Shown here in pieces: positions 27,837-37,218 of a DNA stretch of 64,000 bases; the first letter of the stretch is position 1, and each line of letters starts with the position of its first letter. Under the pieces are notes generated by a model. The model saw nothing but the letters and a program-made list of their open reading frames with translations. It had not been told where the DNA came from and did no database searches. The DNA lies in the NCBI GenBank assembly GCA_963710315.1, contig CAVPZW010000008.1, forward strand, positions 62,001-126,000, read 5' to 3'. A program made the position numbers and the translations under genes. The DNA comes from Palsa-360 sp963710315. GTDB lineage: Bacteria > Acidobacteriota > Terriglobia > Acidiferrales > UBA7541.

Positions 27837-28781
27837 TTACCGGGCGGAGGTTACTGTTTTCAGATTGTTCAAATCGTTACGGACGATTTCGATGGCCTGC
27901 GCGGGCGGACCGATATAGCGGTAGCGGGTAATATCCGTGCGTTCATGGATGCCGAACGCGAACACAAATTTACGACCGTCCACATCGTAGCTGTAAAGCG
28001 TTGGCAGCCAGATGCCCGGAGCCGCTTCCTCCTGCTCCATCACCACGTGGCCGCCGCGGTAGACCTTTCCAGCAACTCCTCCGATGAACGTAATGTCCGT
28101 GGCGACGTCGGCTTCGGCGCGCGCGAATTGCGCCTGTTGCTCATCCACCCAGAGTGTGGCGTGCATGTGTTGAAAAATGGCCGACAGCCGATTGATCGGC
28201 TGGTATTTGGGGTTAGGGTCAAGCAGGAATTTCATATAGGTGTGCGTGCCACTGGAATTGCTGCGCGTTTCCCAACCCGCCCAGGTTATGCGAAAAGCCT
28301 TCTCGGCCTCGTCCAACAGCTCAGCATGATCGTGACGCCGCCTTTCAAATTTGGCCACATCTTCCTTGTAGTGGATGCCTGGGTGCAGGATCAGGCCGAA
28401 GGTGGTAACCGCGGACTCCAGTTCCGTGCGGTAGGTTTCCTGTGTAACAGGGACACCTTTTTCCGCCATTTTCAATTTGAAGGTGCCGGTTGTGTGGGGA
28501 AGGACGCGCTCCGTAATATCGACGGTAACCCCGGAATTGTCATTTCCATGCGTGACCTTATGCTCGATTCGTTCGAATTCCTGAATAGCCAGATCGTCCT
28601 GATGCTGGTTCTCGATGGCTCGCGCAATCAGGGCGCGAATTTGCTCTGGGTTGGGCGCCGGATTTCCAGTAATGACTGGGCCCTGGCCAGCGGCCTGCCC
28701 CTGCGCCAGCGGCGCGCCGAACCAGGGCGCCAGAACGATCAAGCATGCTGCCAGCGCTGCAAAGCGTTTTTTGTGATCCAT
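27837..28781 (-). CDS. Exported protein of unknown function
   Basis: A 314-residue protein with a signal peptide (cleavage near ...APLAQGQ). After a helical segment (IRALIARAIENQHQDDLAIQ) the sequence is beta-rich, with YRTELESAVTTFGLILHPGI and a C-terminal half resembling an outer-membrane lipoprotein-sorting or LolA-like sheet (GGVAGKVYRGGHVVMEQEEA, PGIWLPTLYSYDVDGRKFVF). That resemblance is by eye only. It is 38 bp upstream of the coiled-coil protein gene on the same strand, so the two may be cotranscribed. Confidence 0.75.
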   Translation of the reverse strand: MDHKKRFAALAACLIVLAPWFGAPLAQGQAAGQGPVITGNPAPNPEQIRALIARAIENQHQDDLAIQEFERIEHKVTHGNDNSGVTVDITERVLPHTTGTFKLKMAEKGVPVTQETYRTELESAVTTFGLILHPGIHYKEDVAKFERRRHDHAELLDEAEKAFRITWAGWETRSNSSGTHTYMKFLLDPNPKYQPINRLSAIFQHMHATLWVDEQQAQFARAEADVATDITFIGGVAGKVYRGGHVVMEQEEAAPGIWLPTLYSYDVDGRKFVFAFGIHERTDITRYRYIGPPAQAIEIVRNDLNNLKTVTSAR

Positions 28782-29036
28782 GGGTTCGCCTGGCGTTGCC
28801 CCGTGTGGCGGGGCATTACGCGTCGCTTACAATCTGATTCTACGGCGGATTGGGCGGTTGTACCTGATTGTTTGCGAACAGACACCCAAGGTGAATAACC
28901 CCATGCAGGTAATCGAGCATAAAGCCTCGGAGAAGGAATGTGCTTGGGTGGAAACCGCTAATAGTCAAGGTTCCAAAGTGGGAGATTGATCAGTGCTATT
29001 GGAAGGGGCCACCGCGGAAGCAAAATTCAAGTTTAA

Positions 29037-30512
29037 TCAGTAATCTATTTCCTGGTCGTCGTCATCATGCCGAATTCGCTCCACCCGGCCAAAGAGCGCG
29101 ATTTTGTTGGTCATCTGTTCCGTGAATACGAGACTTCCCCTCGATGACATGGAAAGCAAACCCGGGTTGGTCGGGAGGGTCCAGAACGTGAAGTCCCCAT
29201 CCCTGGCACTTTCGATTTCTGTCACAGAGGGAGTGACGTCTGTGACCTGTTGGGACGCTGTCCAATTCGTGACCACCGAATTGCTGTCCATTGTCGTAAG
29301 ATTTGTGGAAACGGGTGCCACGACGTAGTCAGTGTGTGCGGCGGCCGCCGTAACGAAAACTCCAATCTGTGGATTCGAGGCGGACTGCCCGGCTGGCGTG
29401 GAAATAGAAAAGCCTGGGGCGGTGAAAAACACTTTCGAAGGATCGTCAGCCTCGTCTGACCTTTCACCTGTTTCTCTTGCGGACAGATCCCCCAAAATTG
29501 TCGGCAGGCATGGAGGACCCAATGGACTTGGCGGTGGGCAAGACGTCCCATTGGGATCGGTCCATACCGATATAATATTGGAGGTCGGATCGAGACGCAT
29601 TACGGAGTCCCCCGCGGTAAAGTACACAATGTGTTCCTGGAGGTGTACCTGGTAGGGCCCTGCAGTGGCGGCCGGAAGCGGCCATTCGGTCAAGGTATTT
29701 GTGAAAACGTTGAGACGTGCAATCCGATGTGTAACATCTTCGGTAAACCACAAGTTATTCCCGACTCGATCGACATCCAGCCCCACTAAAAGGGCGATAT
29801 TGCTGGGGAAGCCACTGCTGGCTGCTTGGCTGAAAGTGATACAAGAGGTCGGCACACCTTCGAAGAAATCCTCAAGGGAACCGCTGAACGATATGCAACC
29901 AGACCCGGTCGAGCCAGGTGCCGCGGTGGGCAGCTCCCATTCGCGGATTTCGCCGGTCCCAGGGTTCAGGCTGCCAATTCGGTTGCTAAGCGGCTCCAGG
30001 AAATAGACATGCCTGCCCTTACGTACAAGGGAAGCTGGAGGACCGCCAGGCGTGGTCCACTGGTTCACTTCGCCCGTCTCGGGATCAAGCGCTCCAATTG
30101 CTCCAGCAGTAGTGGGCTGTGAAAGCCCGATAACTGGGCCGAGTGGCGCTTGGGAAGAGGAAGGTAGTGCCTCTGTAAAAAAAATACGGTCGCCCACCCG
30201 CAAGAGACGGCCAGGAAGTATTTGACTTCCCAATTGAGAGACCAACCATTCCGTGAGTCGGTTGCTTCTTGTGCTGAGCTTGCCGACATTTCCGCCGACG
30301 AATTCAGTGAAATAAACATCGTCACCGGCAAGAAGTGAAGCGTCGCCAACATTTACCGCGTTTGGCGGGGAAGGCACCGCCCATTCTTTGAGAATGCGAT
30401 CCTGCGCAAACAATCCTTGTGGCGCCCCAATCAAAGCGGCGAGTGAAAGTGCTGCAATTAGAATGCGATTGGTGGCCGGAAAGTGGCTAAGCAGCATCGA
30501 TTGAAGTTCCAT
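29037..30512 (-). CDS. Exported Vgb-like beta-propeller protein
   Basis: A 491-residue protein. ATG 30512 is preferred over a more upstream start because GGAG lies seven bases before it and a signal peptide (cleavage near ...APQGLFAQ) follows. The body has propeller repeats such as DDVYFTEFVGGNVGKLSTRS, RHVYFLEPLSNRIGSLNPGT and NNLWFTEDVTHRIARLNVFT, the same W-F-T-E type as in the protein at 25828-27117, but without the N-terminal sandwich domain. Inserted Ser/Gly/Pro-rich loops are common. No enzyme activity is evident. It lies 255 bp upstream of the unknown exported protein on the same strand. Confidence 0.8.
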   Translation of the reverse strand: MELQSMLLSHFPATNRILIAALSLAALIGAPQGLFAQDRILKEWAVPSPPNAVNVGDASLLAGDDVYFTEFVGGNVGKLSTRSNRLTEWLVSQLGSQILPGRLLRVGDRIFFTEALPSSSQAPLGPVIGLSQPTTAGAIGALDPETGEVNQWTTPGGPPASLVRKGRHVYFLEPLSNRIGSLNPGTGEIREWELPTAAPGSTGSGCISFSGSLEDFFEGVPTSCITFSQAASSGFPSNIALLVGLDVDRVGNNLWFTEDVTHRIARLNVFTNTLTEWPLPAATAGPYQVHLQEHIVYFTAGDSVMRLDPTSNIISVWTDPNGTSCPPPSPLGPPCLPTILGDLSARETGERSDEADDPSKVFFTAPGFSISTPAGQSASNPQIGVFVTAAAAHTDYVVAPVSTNLTTMDSNSVVTNWTASQQVTDVTPSVTEIESARDGDFTFWTLPTNPGLLSMSSRGSLVFTEQMTNKIALFGRVERIRHDDDDQEIDY

Positions 30513-31152
30513 AGATAAGCTCCTGCCAGCAACGGGTGCAGAGGAATCCGGCTTGGCTCGCGCTTGCTGCGCTTTAGACGATAGAGCCAGACGGCGTCTC
30601 AAAGAATTGTAGTGTCAACAAAAAAATGGTTGATCCCACGCGAAGCATGATGCAACCAGATTAACAAACAGTGAGAGTCATGTTGCACGAATGTTAAATG
30701 ATTCAAGGTCTTTGTGGGAAAGCCAAAATGGTGACCAGCTTGTACGTTCTTCATTCTGTAATCTTTCTTGCGGGAAAGTCCCAGGATCTCTCTTCGAAAT
30801 TGCTGCGGTTTTGCCCCACCCTGCATGTACGTATCAAGCCCTGTTGTCCAAGAAGAGTCTTCTTCCCATGAAGCCCATCATTGGGCATCCGCGGACAGTT
30901 ACCGCCACCGTAGCTGGGAGTTGCTGACATTCCTGGGCATTGGCTACCTTGGGAGATGAGAAGGGAGCGATCAGGTCGATTCGCTCCCTTCCTTGATGGC
31001 TCAGCTTGTCGGAGGAAAACCGAGCCATTTAGCGTGTACTGCATCAAACACCCGCCTTGCAAAAAAGTTGCGGTGCTCATGCGTGTATTTACCCGCTTCT
31101 CCCGTACACTTCTTTCGCACCCCCTTCGCGTTTTGCCCGAAGAGCGCTTACA
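30513..31152. other. Long intergenic region between propeller gene and RNase R
   Basis: 640 bp with no supported gene. It contains a perfect hairpin, GAAGGGAGCGA (30960-30970) and its complement (30981-30991) with a 10-base loop and no T-run, about 160 bp before the RNase R start. Promoters for both divergent genes must lie here, but none is clear. Confidence 0.5.
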
Positions 31153-33777
31153 ATGGCCCCTTCCATGCCGCGCCCCAGTGAGCCACGAGCACCTGTTACC
31201 GAAGCCGAAGTTCTGGCGCATCTCGCGAGGTCCCGCAAGCCGCTGAGCTTGCGCGAAATCGCGGCGGCGCTGGGCCTGCGCCACTCGGCGCGCCGCGCGC
31301 TGGTGAAGCTGGCGCGAAAGATGAAGTTGCGCGGGGAGATTCACGAGTATCCCAACGGGCGCGTCGGATTGCCCAAGGAAAAACAGGGCGCTCAATATGC
31401 GCAGCCGCGCCAGCAGCCGCAGCAGCAACAAAGCGCGCTGCGGCGGCATGGCTCGGAGCAGCGCTCGCAATCCCGCGAGGAATCACGTCCGGCGGTGAGG
31501 GCGGAGGCGAATCAGCTGACAGGACGCCTCGTCGCGCATCGCGACGGTTACGGATTCGTAGTACCCGATACACCGCGAAAGGATTTGGAAGGCGATCTTT
31601 TTATCGGGCGTGACGCGATAGGCGATGCCATGCACGGCGACCACGTGCTTGCGAGCATCGAGCATCGCAAGCGCTTTGGCGAGGGCGCAGGGCGCGCAGA
31701 GGGACGAATCTTGCGCGTGATCGGCCGCGCGCACACAACGGTTGTGGGGCTATTTCGCTATGGCCCGCGCGGGAACACCGTTGCGCCGTATGAAGCGCGC
31801 CTGCTGCAGGAAATTATAATCCCGCCGGGCGATGAATTGACGCCGGAGCTGCAAGGGAAGTTCGGTTTGCATCAGCCGAAGCGCGGCGTGAGGCTGCCGG
31901 AACTTGACGGCGCTGTGGTCAACGTGGAGATGACGCGTTTTCCTCGCGGCGGCGTGGCTCCGGCGGGGCGGGTGATCGAGATTCTCGGGCGCCCCGGCGA
32001 ATTCGGCGTGGACGTCGAAATCCTGATCCGCAAACATCATCTGCCGCACGAATTTTCCGCCGATGTGCTGGCGGAAGCCGCTGCCGGCGCGCATCCCGTG
32101 GGCGATGCTGAACGCGAAGGGCGGCGCGATTTCCGCGATTTGCCGATTGTCACGATTGACGGCGAAACGGCCCGGGATTTCGACGACGCCGTGTACGTGA
32201 AGCGCCTGGAAAACGGCAACTGGCAGCTGCAGGTGCACATCGCGGACGTTTCACACTACGTGCGGCGCGGATCGGCGCTGGACCGCGAGGCGCGGCTGCG
32301 CGGCACTTCCGTTTATTTTCCAAATCGCGCCGTGCCCATGCTGCCCGAAGAACTCTCAAACGGCATCTGCTCGCTCAATCCCAAGGAAGACCGCATGGTG
32401 ATGAGCGCGATCATGGAGCTGGATGCATTTGGCGAAATCGTATCGTCGGAATTTGCGCGCGGCGTGATTCGCTCGGCCGAGCGCATGACCTACACCGCGG
32501 TCAACGCCGTGATTCAGAATGATCCGGCCGCAACGGTGCAATACGCGCATCTTGCCGAGGAATTCCGCTCGATGCGCGACCTGGCCATGATCCTCAACGG
32601 GCGCCGCGCGCGTCTCGGTTCCATCGATTTCGATTTGCCCGAGCCGGTGATCGAATTCGATCCCAACGGGCAAATGATCGGCATTGTGCGCAGCGAGCGC
32701 AACATCGCGCACCGCCTGATCGAGGAATTTATGCTGACCGCAAATCAAGCGGTGGCGCGCTACCTCGAATCGCGCGGCATCGGATCGCTGCATCGCGTGC
32801 ACGAAAAACCGGATCCCAAGAAAATTTTGGAATTTGAGGCGCTGGCTCAGACGTTCGGATATTCGCTAGGCGTGGAAAATCTTGCCGAGCGGCGCATGGA
32901 AGTGAAGCACGGAAGTTCCCGCCCGCAGCAGCGATTCGATCGCGGCGCGCGGCACGGCCGGCGCGGCGGCGGACGCGAAAAACCCATGACCGTTTCGCTG
33001 CCCGGCGTGATGGACATCGCCATTCGCCCCTCGCATTACCAGCGCTTGGCCGAAAAAATCGCCGGCAAGCCCGAGGAGCGCATCGTTTCCTATCTGATGC
33101 TGCGCTCGCTGAAACAGGCGCGCTACGCCCCCGACGCGCTGGGCCACTTCGCGCTGGCCTTTGACCAGTACACGCATTTCACTTCTCCCATCCGCCGCTA
33201 TCCGGACCTGATCGTGCATCGCGTGCTGAAATGGGCGCTCGATCATCCCGAATCCAAGCCCGAGCCGAAGCCCGCGGCCTACGCCAGCGCCGGCAAGGAA
33301 GAATCCACATTCGGCCCATATCGCCGAGGCGAACTCGAAGCCATTTCCGTGGAAACCTCCGAGACCGAGCGCCGCGCCGAAACCGCCGAGCGCGAATTGA
33401 TGACTTGGAAAACCGCGCAGTTCATGGAGCAGCATCTGGGCGAGGAGTATGACGCGCTGATTATTTCCGTGCAGAAATTCGGCTTCTTCGTGGAGCTGAC
33501 GGAAATCTTCGTGGAAGGCATGGTCCCCATCGACCGCATCCAGGAACTCACCGGCGAGCACGTCTTCTACCGCGAGCAGGACCACGCCATCGTAAGCGGC
33601 AGCGGCCACGCCCAGCGCCCAACGTCGCATGAGCCCGGCAAAAAGAAAAAATCCGGCCGCGGATCGTCTCGATCCGGAGGCGCCGGCCACGTCTGGAAAC
33701 TGGGCGACCGCATCCGAGTCCGCGCCGAACGCATCGACCCCATCCGCCGCCGCGTGGAGTTTTCGCCGCTGCCGTGA
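31153..33777 (+). CDS. rnr: Ribonuclease R
   Basis: An 874-residue 3'-to-5' exoribonuclease of the RNB family. The N-terminus is a winged-helix-like domain (EVLAHLARSRKPLSLREIAA), then a cold-shock-like RNA-binding region (GYGFVVPDTPRKDLEGDLFI), the RNB catalytic domain with the metal-binding motif DGETARDFDDAVYV and the downstream PSHYQRLAEKIAGKPEER segment, and a C-terminal S1 domain (YDALIISVQKFGFFVELTEI). Two basic low-complexity insertions stand out: a Gln/Arg-rich one around residues 78-112 and an Arg/Gly-rich one near 590-620. ATG 31153 is chosen because it opens the conserved N-terminus; the ribosome site is weak. RNase R degrades structured RNA and takes part in rRNA and tmRNA quality control. 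Confidence 0.95.
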   Translation: MAPSMPRPSEPRAPVTEAEVLAHLARSRKPLSLREIAAALGLRHSARRALVKLARKMKLRGEIHEYPNGRVGLPKEKQGAQYAQPRQQPQQQQSALRRHGSEQRSQSREESRPAVRAEANQLTGRLVAHRDGYGFVVPDTPRKDLEGDLFIGRDAIGDAMHGDHVLASIEHRKRFGEGAGRAEGRILRVIGRAHTTVVGLFRYGPRGNTVAPYEARLLQEIIIPPGDELTPELQGKFGLHQPKRGVRLPELDGAVVNVEMTRFPRGGVAPAGRVIEILGRPGEFGVDVEILIRKHHLPHEFSADVLAEAAAGAHPVGDAEREGRRDFRDLPIVTIDGETARDFDDAVYVKRLENGNWQLQVHIADVSHYVRRGSALDREARLRGTSVYFPNRAVPMLPEELSNGICSLNPKEDRMVMSAIMELDAFGEIVSSEFARGVIRSAERMTYTAVNAVIQNDPAATVQYAHLAEEFRSMRDLAMILNGRRARLGSIDFDLPEPVIEFDPNGQMIGIVRSERNIAHRLIEEFMLTANQAVARYLESRGIGSLHRVHEKPDPKKILEFEALAQTFGYSLGVENLAERRMEVKHGSSRPQQRFDRGARHGRRGGGREKPMTVSLPGVMDIAIRPSHYQRLAEKIAGKPEERIVSYLMLRSLKQARYAPDALGHFALAFDQYTHFTSPIRRYPDLIVHRVLKWALDHPESKPEPKPAAYASAGKEESTFGPYRRGELEAISVETSETERRAETAERELMTWKTAQFMEQHLGEEYDALIISVQKFGFFVELTEIFVEGMVPIDRIQELTGEHVFYREQDHAIVSGSGHAQRPTSHEPGKKKKSGRGSSRSGGAGHVWKLGDRIRVRAERIDPIRRRVEFSPLP

Positions 33778-33824
33778 GTCATCCGTAAAGGAACTTTCAG
33801 CTGTTTTTCTGTTCCTGATTTCAG

Positions 33825-33850
33825 TATAATTAAACTAGTTCAAACTAGTT
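33825..33850 (+). promoter_or_regulatory. Promoter -10 box and double operator of the Phd/VapC pair
   Basis: TATAAT at 33825-33830 is a consensus -10 box. Directly after it lie two identical 8-bp palindromes AACTAGTT (33833-33840 and 33843-33850) with 10-bp centre-to-centre spacing, about one helical turn, ending 14 bases before the antitoxin start. This arrangement fits autorepression by the antitoxin-toxin complex. The -35 box is weak. Confidence 0.75.
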
Positions 33851-33864
33851 GGAATGAGGTCTTG

Positions 33865-34110
33865 ATGGCATCCGTTGGCGCTTTCGAAGCGAAGACACAC
33901 TTGTCGGACCTGCTGGACCGCGTCGCTCGGGGCGAAACAATTACGATTACCAGGCACGGCATTCCCGCGGCACTGCTCGTTCCGGTCGAGGAAAAAGAGA
34001 CCAAGCTGACGCACCGGGAAATCGTGGAAGGAATGCAGGCCCTTCGCAAGAGGGTCAAGCGCGGCAAGATGAGCGTCCGTGAAATGGTTGCCGAGGGGCG
34101 GCGATTTTGA
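33865..34110 (+). CDS. Phd/YefM-family antitoxin
   Basis: An 81-residue protein starting MASVGAFEAKTHLSDLLDRV. The Phd/YefM pattern is plain: VGAFEAKTHLSDLLDRVARGETITITRHG (given here in two parts by its key residues, the EAK...LLDRV helix and the ITRHGIPAALLVP strand), then a basic, helical toxin-binding tail. GAGG lies about eight bases before the ATG at 33865. It precedes a PIN-domain toxin and is preceded by a doubled operator, so the pair is a typical autoregulated VapBC-type module. Confidence 0.9.
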   Translation: MASVGAFEAKTHLSDLLDRVARGETITITRHGIPAALLVPVEEKETKLTHREIVEGMQALRKRVKRGKMSVREMVAEGRRF

Positions 34111-34127
34111 CCTTTACATCCGGCGGA

Positions 34128-34535
34128 ATGGTGATCGACGCATCCGTTGCCCTGGCGTGGTGTTTTCCAGACGAGGCAAGCGATTACGCCGATTCCGTTT
34201 TGCTGGCCCTTGAGGAAACGCGAGTCCTGGTCCCGGCAATTTGGTCGGTTGAAATTTCAAATGCCCTGCTGGTGGGCGAGCGGCGCAAACGCATTCGCCA
34301 GCCTGAAGTGCTGCGCTTTATGGAATTACTGAAAGGCTTGAGTGTCGTCGAAGAAAGACTGTCCTTCCCTGAAACCTTGAACAATATACTCCCGCTAGCG
34401 AGAGCGTACGGTCTGTCGGCCTATGACGCGGCGTATTTAGACATAGCCGTCCGCCACGAGGTTCCCTTGGCCACGCTTGATGCGCCCTTGCAAAAAGCTG
34501 CGCACGCCTCAGGCATCATTCTTTTCAAAGCTTGA
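34128..34535 (+). CDS. vapC: PIN-domain toxin (VapC family)
   Basis: A 135-residue PIN-domain ribonuclease toxin. ATG 34128 gives the standard start MVIDASVALAWCFPDE with the first acidic residue at Asp4; an alternative TTG at 34107 would overlap the antitoxin stop. Further acidic positions follow in WSVEISNALLVGER and in GLSAYDAAYLDIAVRHEVPL and TLDAPLQKAA, the usual quartet. VapC toxins typically cleave tRNA or rRNA. The toxin follows the Phd-like antitoxin with a 17-bp gap. Confidence 0.92.
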   Translation: MVIDASVALAWCFPDEASDYADSVLLALEETRVLVPAIWSVEISNALLVGERRKRIRQPEVLRFMELLKGLSVVEERLSFPETLNNILPLARAYGLSAYDAAYLDIAVRHEVPLATLDAPLQKAAHASGIILFKA

Positions 34536-34649
34536 AAGCGGGTTGAATCGGCATATCCCCTGATTTTGAAATCCGCGCCGAGCATTGTGTAAAGAGAGAT
34601 TTCAGAGACGGATGATCAACCGCCGACAGCCGAGAACATTTTTCCCTTG

Positions 34650-34689
34650 AAACAAAAATCCCGTCCACCTCGAATTTGAAGTGGACGGG
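34650..34689 (-). terminator. Rho-independent terminator of the small periplasmic protein gene
   Basis: On the minus strand, CCCGTCCAC (34660-34668) pairs with GTGGACGGG (34681-34689) around a 12-base loop, and the transcript then reads ATTTTTGTTT (34659-34650). It lies 70 bp after the stop of the gene at 34759-35076. Confidence 0.8.
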
Positions 34690-34758
34690 GTTGAATTTTC
34701 AGTCTTCAGTGCGCAACGAGGCTATCCTTATCAAGGCCTGTCGCACTTCGTGCAATGC

Positions 34759-35076
34759 CTAGTCCTTGTCGTACTTCAGGCAGTCCTGAAGCTGTTTGAG
34801 GGATTCGTCGATTGCCTTGATGGCTTCCACGCGGTGCCCGCCGAAATCATGCGCGGCATGCTCCAGGTGCTCCTTTGCTCTGCGAAGCGCGCCAATGGCT
34901 TCCCGGATTTCGGGATGCCCTTCACGCTGGGCTGCGGCCGCCGGCTTCGGAACTGCCGCCGGGGCTGCGGCTGGTGCGGCAGACGATTTGGGTGATGCCG
35001 GGGTGGTTGTCACTGACAAGCACATCGCCAGCGCAAGGATCACCAGGCCGGAAAGACTCAGAATCTTCAGTTTCAT
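34759..35076 (-). CDS. Small exported protein with conserved helical C-terminus
   Basis: A 105-residue protein starting MKLKILSLSGLVILALAMCL (signal peptide), then a Pro/Ala-rich linker, then a helical domain HPEIREAIGALRRAKEHLEH that continues AAHDFGGHRVEAIKAIDESL and ends DCLKYDKD. ATG 35076 has GGAG six bases upstream. The C-terminal helices, rich in His and acidic residues, look like a compact helical hairpin with possible metal-binding character. I recall many similar short proteins in Acidobacteriota but no function. A Rho-independent terminator follows. Confidence 0.75.
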   Translation of the reverse strand: MKLKILSLSGLVILALAMCLSVTTTPASPKSSAAPAAAPAAVPKPAAAAQREGHPEIREAIGALRRAKEHLEHAAHDFGGHRVEAIKAIDESLKQLQDCLKYDKD

Positions 35077-35362
35077 TATTCGCTCCATGATATTCAAGAT
35101 TTTCTCGGCGGCTCCCGAATTAGCCGGAGACGGCCTCATTCTAGTTCTGAACGCACATTTTGAATATGCGAGAGCGAGGGCTTGTCGCAAACGTAAACAA
35201 GGTGTGCGCGGCCACTTCCAGTAAGAGCAAATATTATTGCAATTCGGCGCAGCGGCCACGCTGTTTGGCGCGAAGGCCGTCGATTCATATCGGTGTCCTA
35301 TCTTCCCTTTTCATTGGGCAGCGATTTCGATTAATGTAGATATTCGAATCGGGAGGTGAGCC

Positions 35363-35734
35363 GTGTCTGTTCGCATGTGTCCGCATTGCAAGGCGGAAAT
35401 TTCCGCGTCGATGTCCGTGGCGCGCTCAAACGATATTGAGTGTCCCAAGTGCGGCGCGCGGCTTGAAGTTGCCTCCGGGCCGCGCACCGTATCCACGCTG
35501 TGCGGGCTTGCCGCCGGGGCGATTGTGTGGAGGCTTTCGGTTGCTTCGCCGAGCGACCTGGGCGGCGTCCTGCCGACGCTGTACTCATTTCTGGCCTTCG
35601 GCATTGTTTCGCCGCTGGTGCTGATGTTCACGGCAAATCTTCGCAACGCTCCCGCGCTTCCGGCTCCTTTGCCTGTTCATGATTCCGGTTCGGCGGGACA
35701 CGGTGCGGGCGGGCACGGCGGCGGGCATCACTAG
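35363..35734 (+). CDS. Zinc-ribbon membrane protein with His-rich tail
   Basis: A 123-residue protein. The start is a GTG at 35363 with GGAGG six bases upstream. MSVRMCPHCKAEISASMSVA and DIECPKCGARLEV form a CxxC...CxxC zinc ribbon (Cys 6/9 and 27/30). Two membrane segments follow (TLCGLAAGAIVWRLSV and VLPTLYSFLAFGIVSPLVLM), and the C-terminus is a Gly/His-rich tail (HGAGGHGGGHH) that may bind metal. I do not recognise the family. It is monocistronic, with no partner nearby. Confidence 0.75.
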   Translation: MSVRMCPHCKAEISASMSVARSNDIECPKCGARLEVASGPRTVSTLCGLAAGAIVWRLSVASPSDLGGVLPTLYSFLAFGIVSPLVLMFTANLRNAPALPAPLPVHDSGSAGHGAGGHGGGHH

Positions 35735-35919
35735 AGGCTGGCTTACTGATCGAGTCATCTCTGAATGGGCGCACGCGAAGACTTGCACTGTCCGCTGGTT
35801 GCCCTGTACAAAAGCGCGGCTATCCCCTGCATTTACAATAGATACGCACCGTCAGTACTAATTCGGTTGACACCATCGTACTATTGTTCGCTCTCAACTC
35901 CACCGCCATACTGCCCTAC

Positions 35920-36225
35920 ATGGCACGGTATTCAGACTTCTTGGGCCAACGCATCGTGGTGACTTACCGCGCCGGAGATATCGTGCTGCCCGCTACCGGG
36001 AACCTGGCCGCCGACTCCGGTAAATCCATTTTCCTGGAAGAGAGCTATAAGCAGCAAAGCAAGATAAAGACGTTCCGCTGGGAAATTCCTTACAACTGCA
36101 TCGTCGAGCTGAGCCGGTGTCCGGAAATTCCCAAACCGTCCGCATCCGTTATCGAGCCGCGAGAATCCTGCGAAGAGGCCGCGCGGCAACCCGCCACGCT
36201 CGAACTGAAGAATCGCCCCGCCTAG
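35920..36225 (+). CDS. Small protein of unknown function
   Basis: A 101-residue protein starting MARYSDFLGQRIVVTYRAGD. The first 65 residues have a beta-rich pattern (RIVVTYRAGDIVLPATGNLA, SKIKTFRWEIPYNCIVELSR) reminiscent of small acidobacterial proteins I cannot name. The C-terminus is Pro/Glu-rich. A TTG at 35884 would add 12 residues, but ATG 35920 opens the conserved-looking segment. No signal peptide. It stands alone upstream of the dehydrogenase gene, separated by 108 bp. Confidence 0.6.
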   Translation: MARYSDFLGQRIVVTYRAGDIVLPATGNLAADSGKSIFLEESYKQQSKIKTFRWEIPYNCIVELSRCPEIPKPSASVIEPRESCEEAARQPATLELKNRPA

Positions 36226-36333
36226 TTTTTCCATCTTCTTATAACGATTTTCATCCGGTTTTCGCAAAAACTCCTGTAGACTTTTCCCTCTTATAGATTC
36301 CCGGAAATTGATTCGCTCAGGAGGATTTTCGCC

Positions 36334-37203
36334 ATGAAGCCGCCAGTTGGATTGATTGGATTGGGATTGATGGGCCGCCCGATGGCAGCCAATTTATTGA
36401 AGGCCGGCCACCAGCTGACGGTGTGGAACCGCACCGCATCGCGCACGGACGAACTGGTGGCGCAGGGCGCAAGGCTAGCCACGACGCCGCGCGAGGTGGC
36501 TGCGGCCTCCGAAGTGATCCTGACGATTGTCAGCGATCCGCCGGCGGTGGAATCGGTGCTGTGGGGAGAGAATGGCGTTTTTTCTGGATTGCGCCGCGGC
36601 AGCGTGATGATTGAATCGAGCACGGTTAGCCCGGGCCTGGAAAAGCGGGCCGCTGCGGCGGCGGCCGCGCTGGGCGCGGAATTTCTGGAAGCGCCGGTGA
36701 CGGGCGGGACATGGGGAGCGGAAAAGGGCGAACTGGTTTTCATGGTGGGCGGAGAAGCAAGCACGCTGAAACGCGTCGAGCCCGTGCTGGGCGTGATGGG
36801 CAAGCGCTGGTTTCACCTGGGGCCGGTAGGCGCGGGGCAGACGGTGAAGCTGGCCATGAATTTGCTGCTCGATCTGGAAGTGGAGGCGTTCGCCGAAGCG
36901 CTTGCGCTGGTGACGCGCGCCGGCGTTCCGGGCCAAAGCCTTCTGGAGGTGATGCAGTCGAGCATGGGCCGCTCCCCGGTGATCGATTTGAAAGGCGCGA
37001 ACATGCTGAAAAACGAATACAAGCCGAGCTTCCCGTTGCGCCTGATGCACAAGGATATGGGACTTGCGCTGGATCTCGCCAATCAACTGGGAGTGCCGCT
37101 GCCCGCCGCCGCGGCCGCGCGCGAAGTGCTCAGCGCCGTGAAGGGCGCCACTACGGAAGATGTGGATTTTTCGGCGCTGGCCACGTTTTGGAAGAAAAGC
37201 TAG
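36334..37203 (+). CDS. NAD(P)-dependent dehydrogenase, 3-hydroxyisobutyrate dehydrogenase family
   Basis: A 289-residue beta-hydroxyacid dehydrogenase. MKPPVGLIGLGLMGRPMAAN holds the nucleotide-binding GxGxxG. PVTGGTWGAEKGELVFMVGG and the substrate-site lysine in QTVKLAMNLLLDLEVEAF follow; the C-terminal helices carry KDMGLALDLANQLGVPLPAA, typical of the family. The cofactor and substrate (3-hydroxyisobutyrate, tartronate semialdehyde, glyoxylate or others) cannot be settled. AGGAGG lies about eight bases before the ATG. It is 15 bp upstream of an exported alpha/beta hydrolase gene, so the two are probably cotranscribed, although one acts outside the cytoplasm. Confidence 0.9.
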   Translation: MKPPVGLIGLGLMGRPMAANLLKAGHQLTVWNRTASRTDELVAQGARLATTPREVAAASEVILTIVSDPPAVESVLWGENGVFSGLRRGSVMIESSTVSPGLEKRAAAAAAALGAEFLEAPVTGGTWGAEKGELVFMVGGEASTLKRVEPVLGVMGKRWFHLGPVGAGQTVKLAMNLLLDLEVEAFAEALALVTRAGVPGQSLLEVMQSSMGRSPVIDLKGANMLKNEYKPSFPLRLMHKDMGLALDLANQLGVPLPAAAAAREVLSAVKGATTEDVDFSALATFWKKS

Positions 37204-37218
37204 CTTGCATTCAATCCA

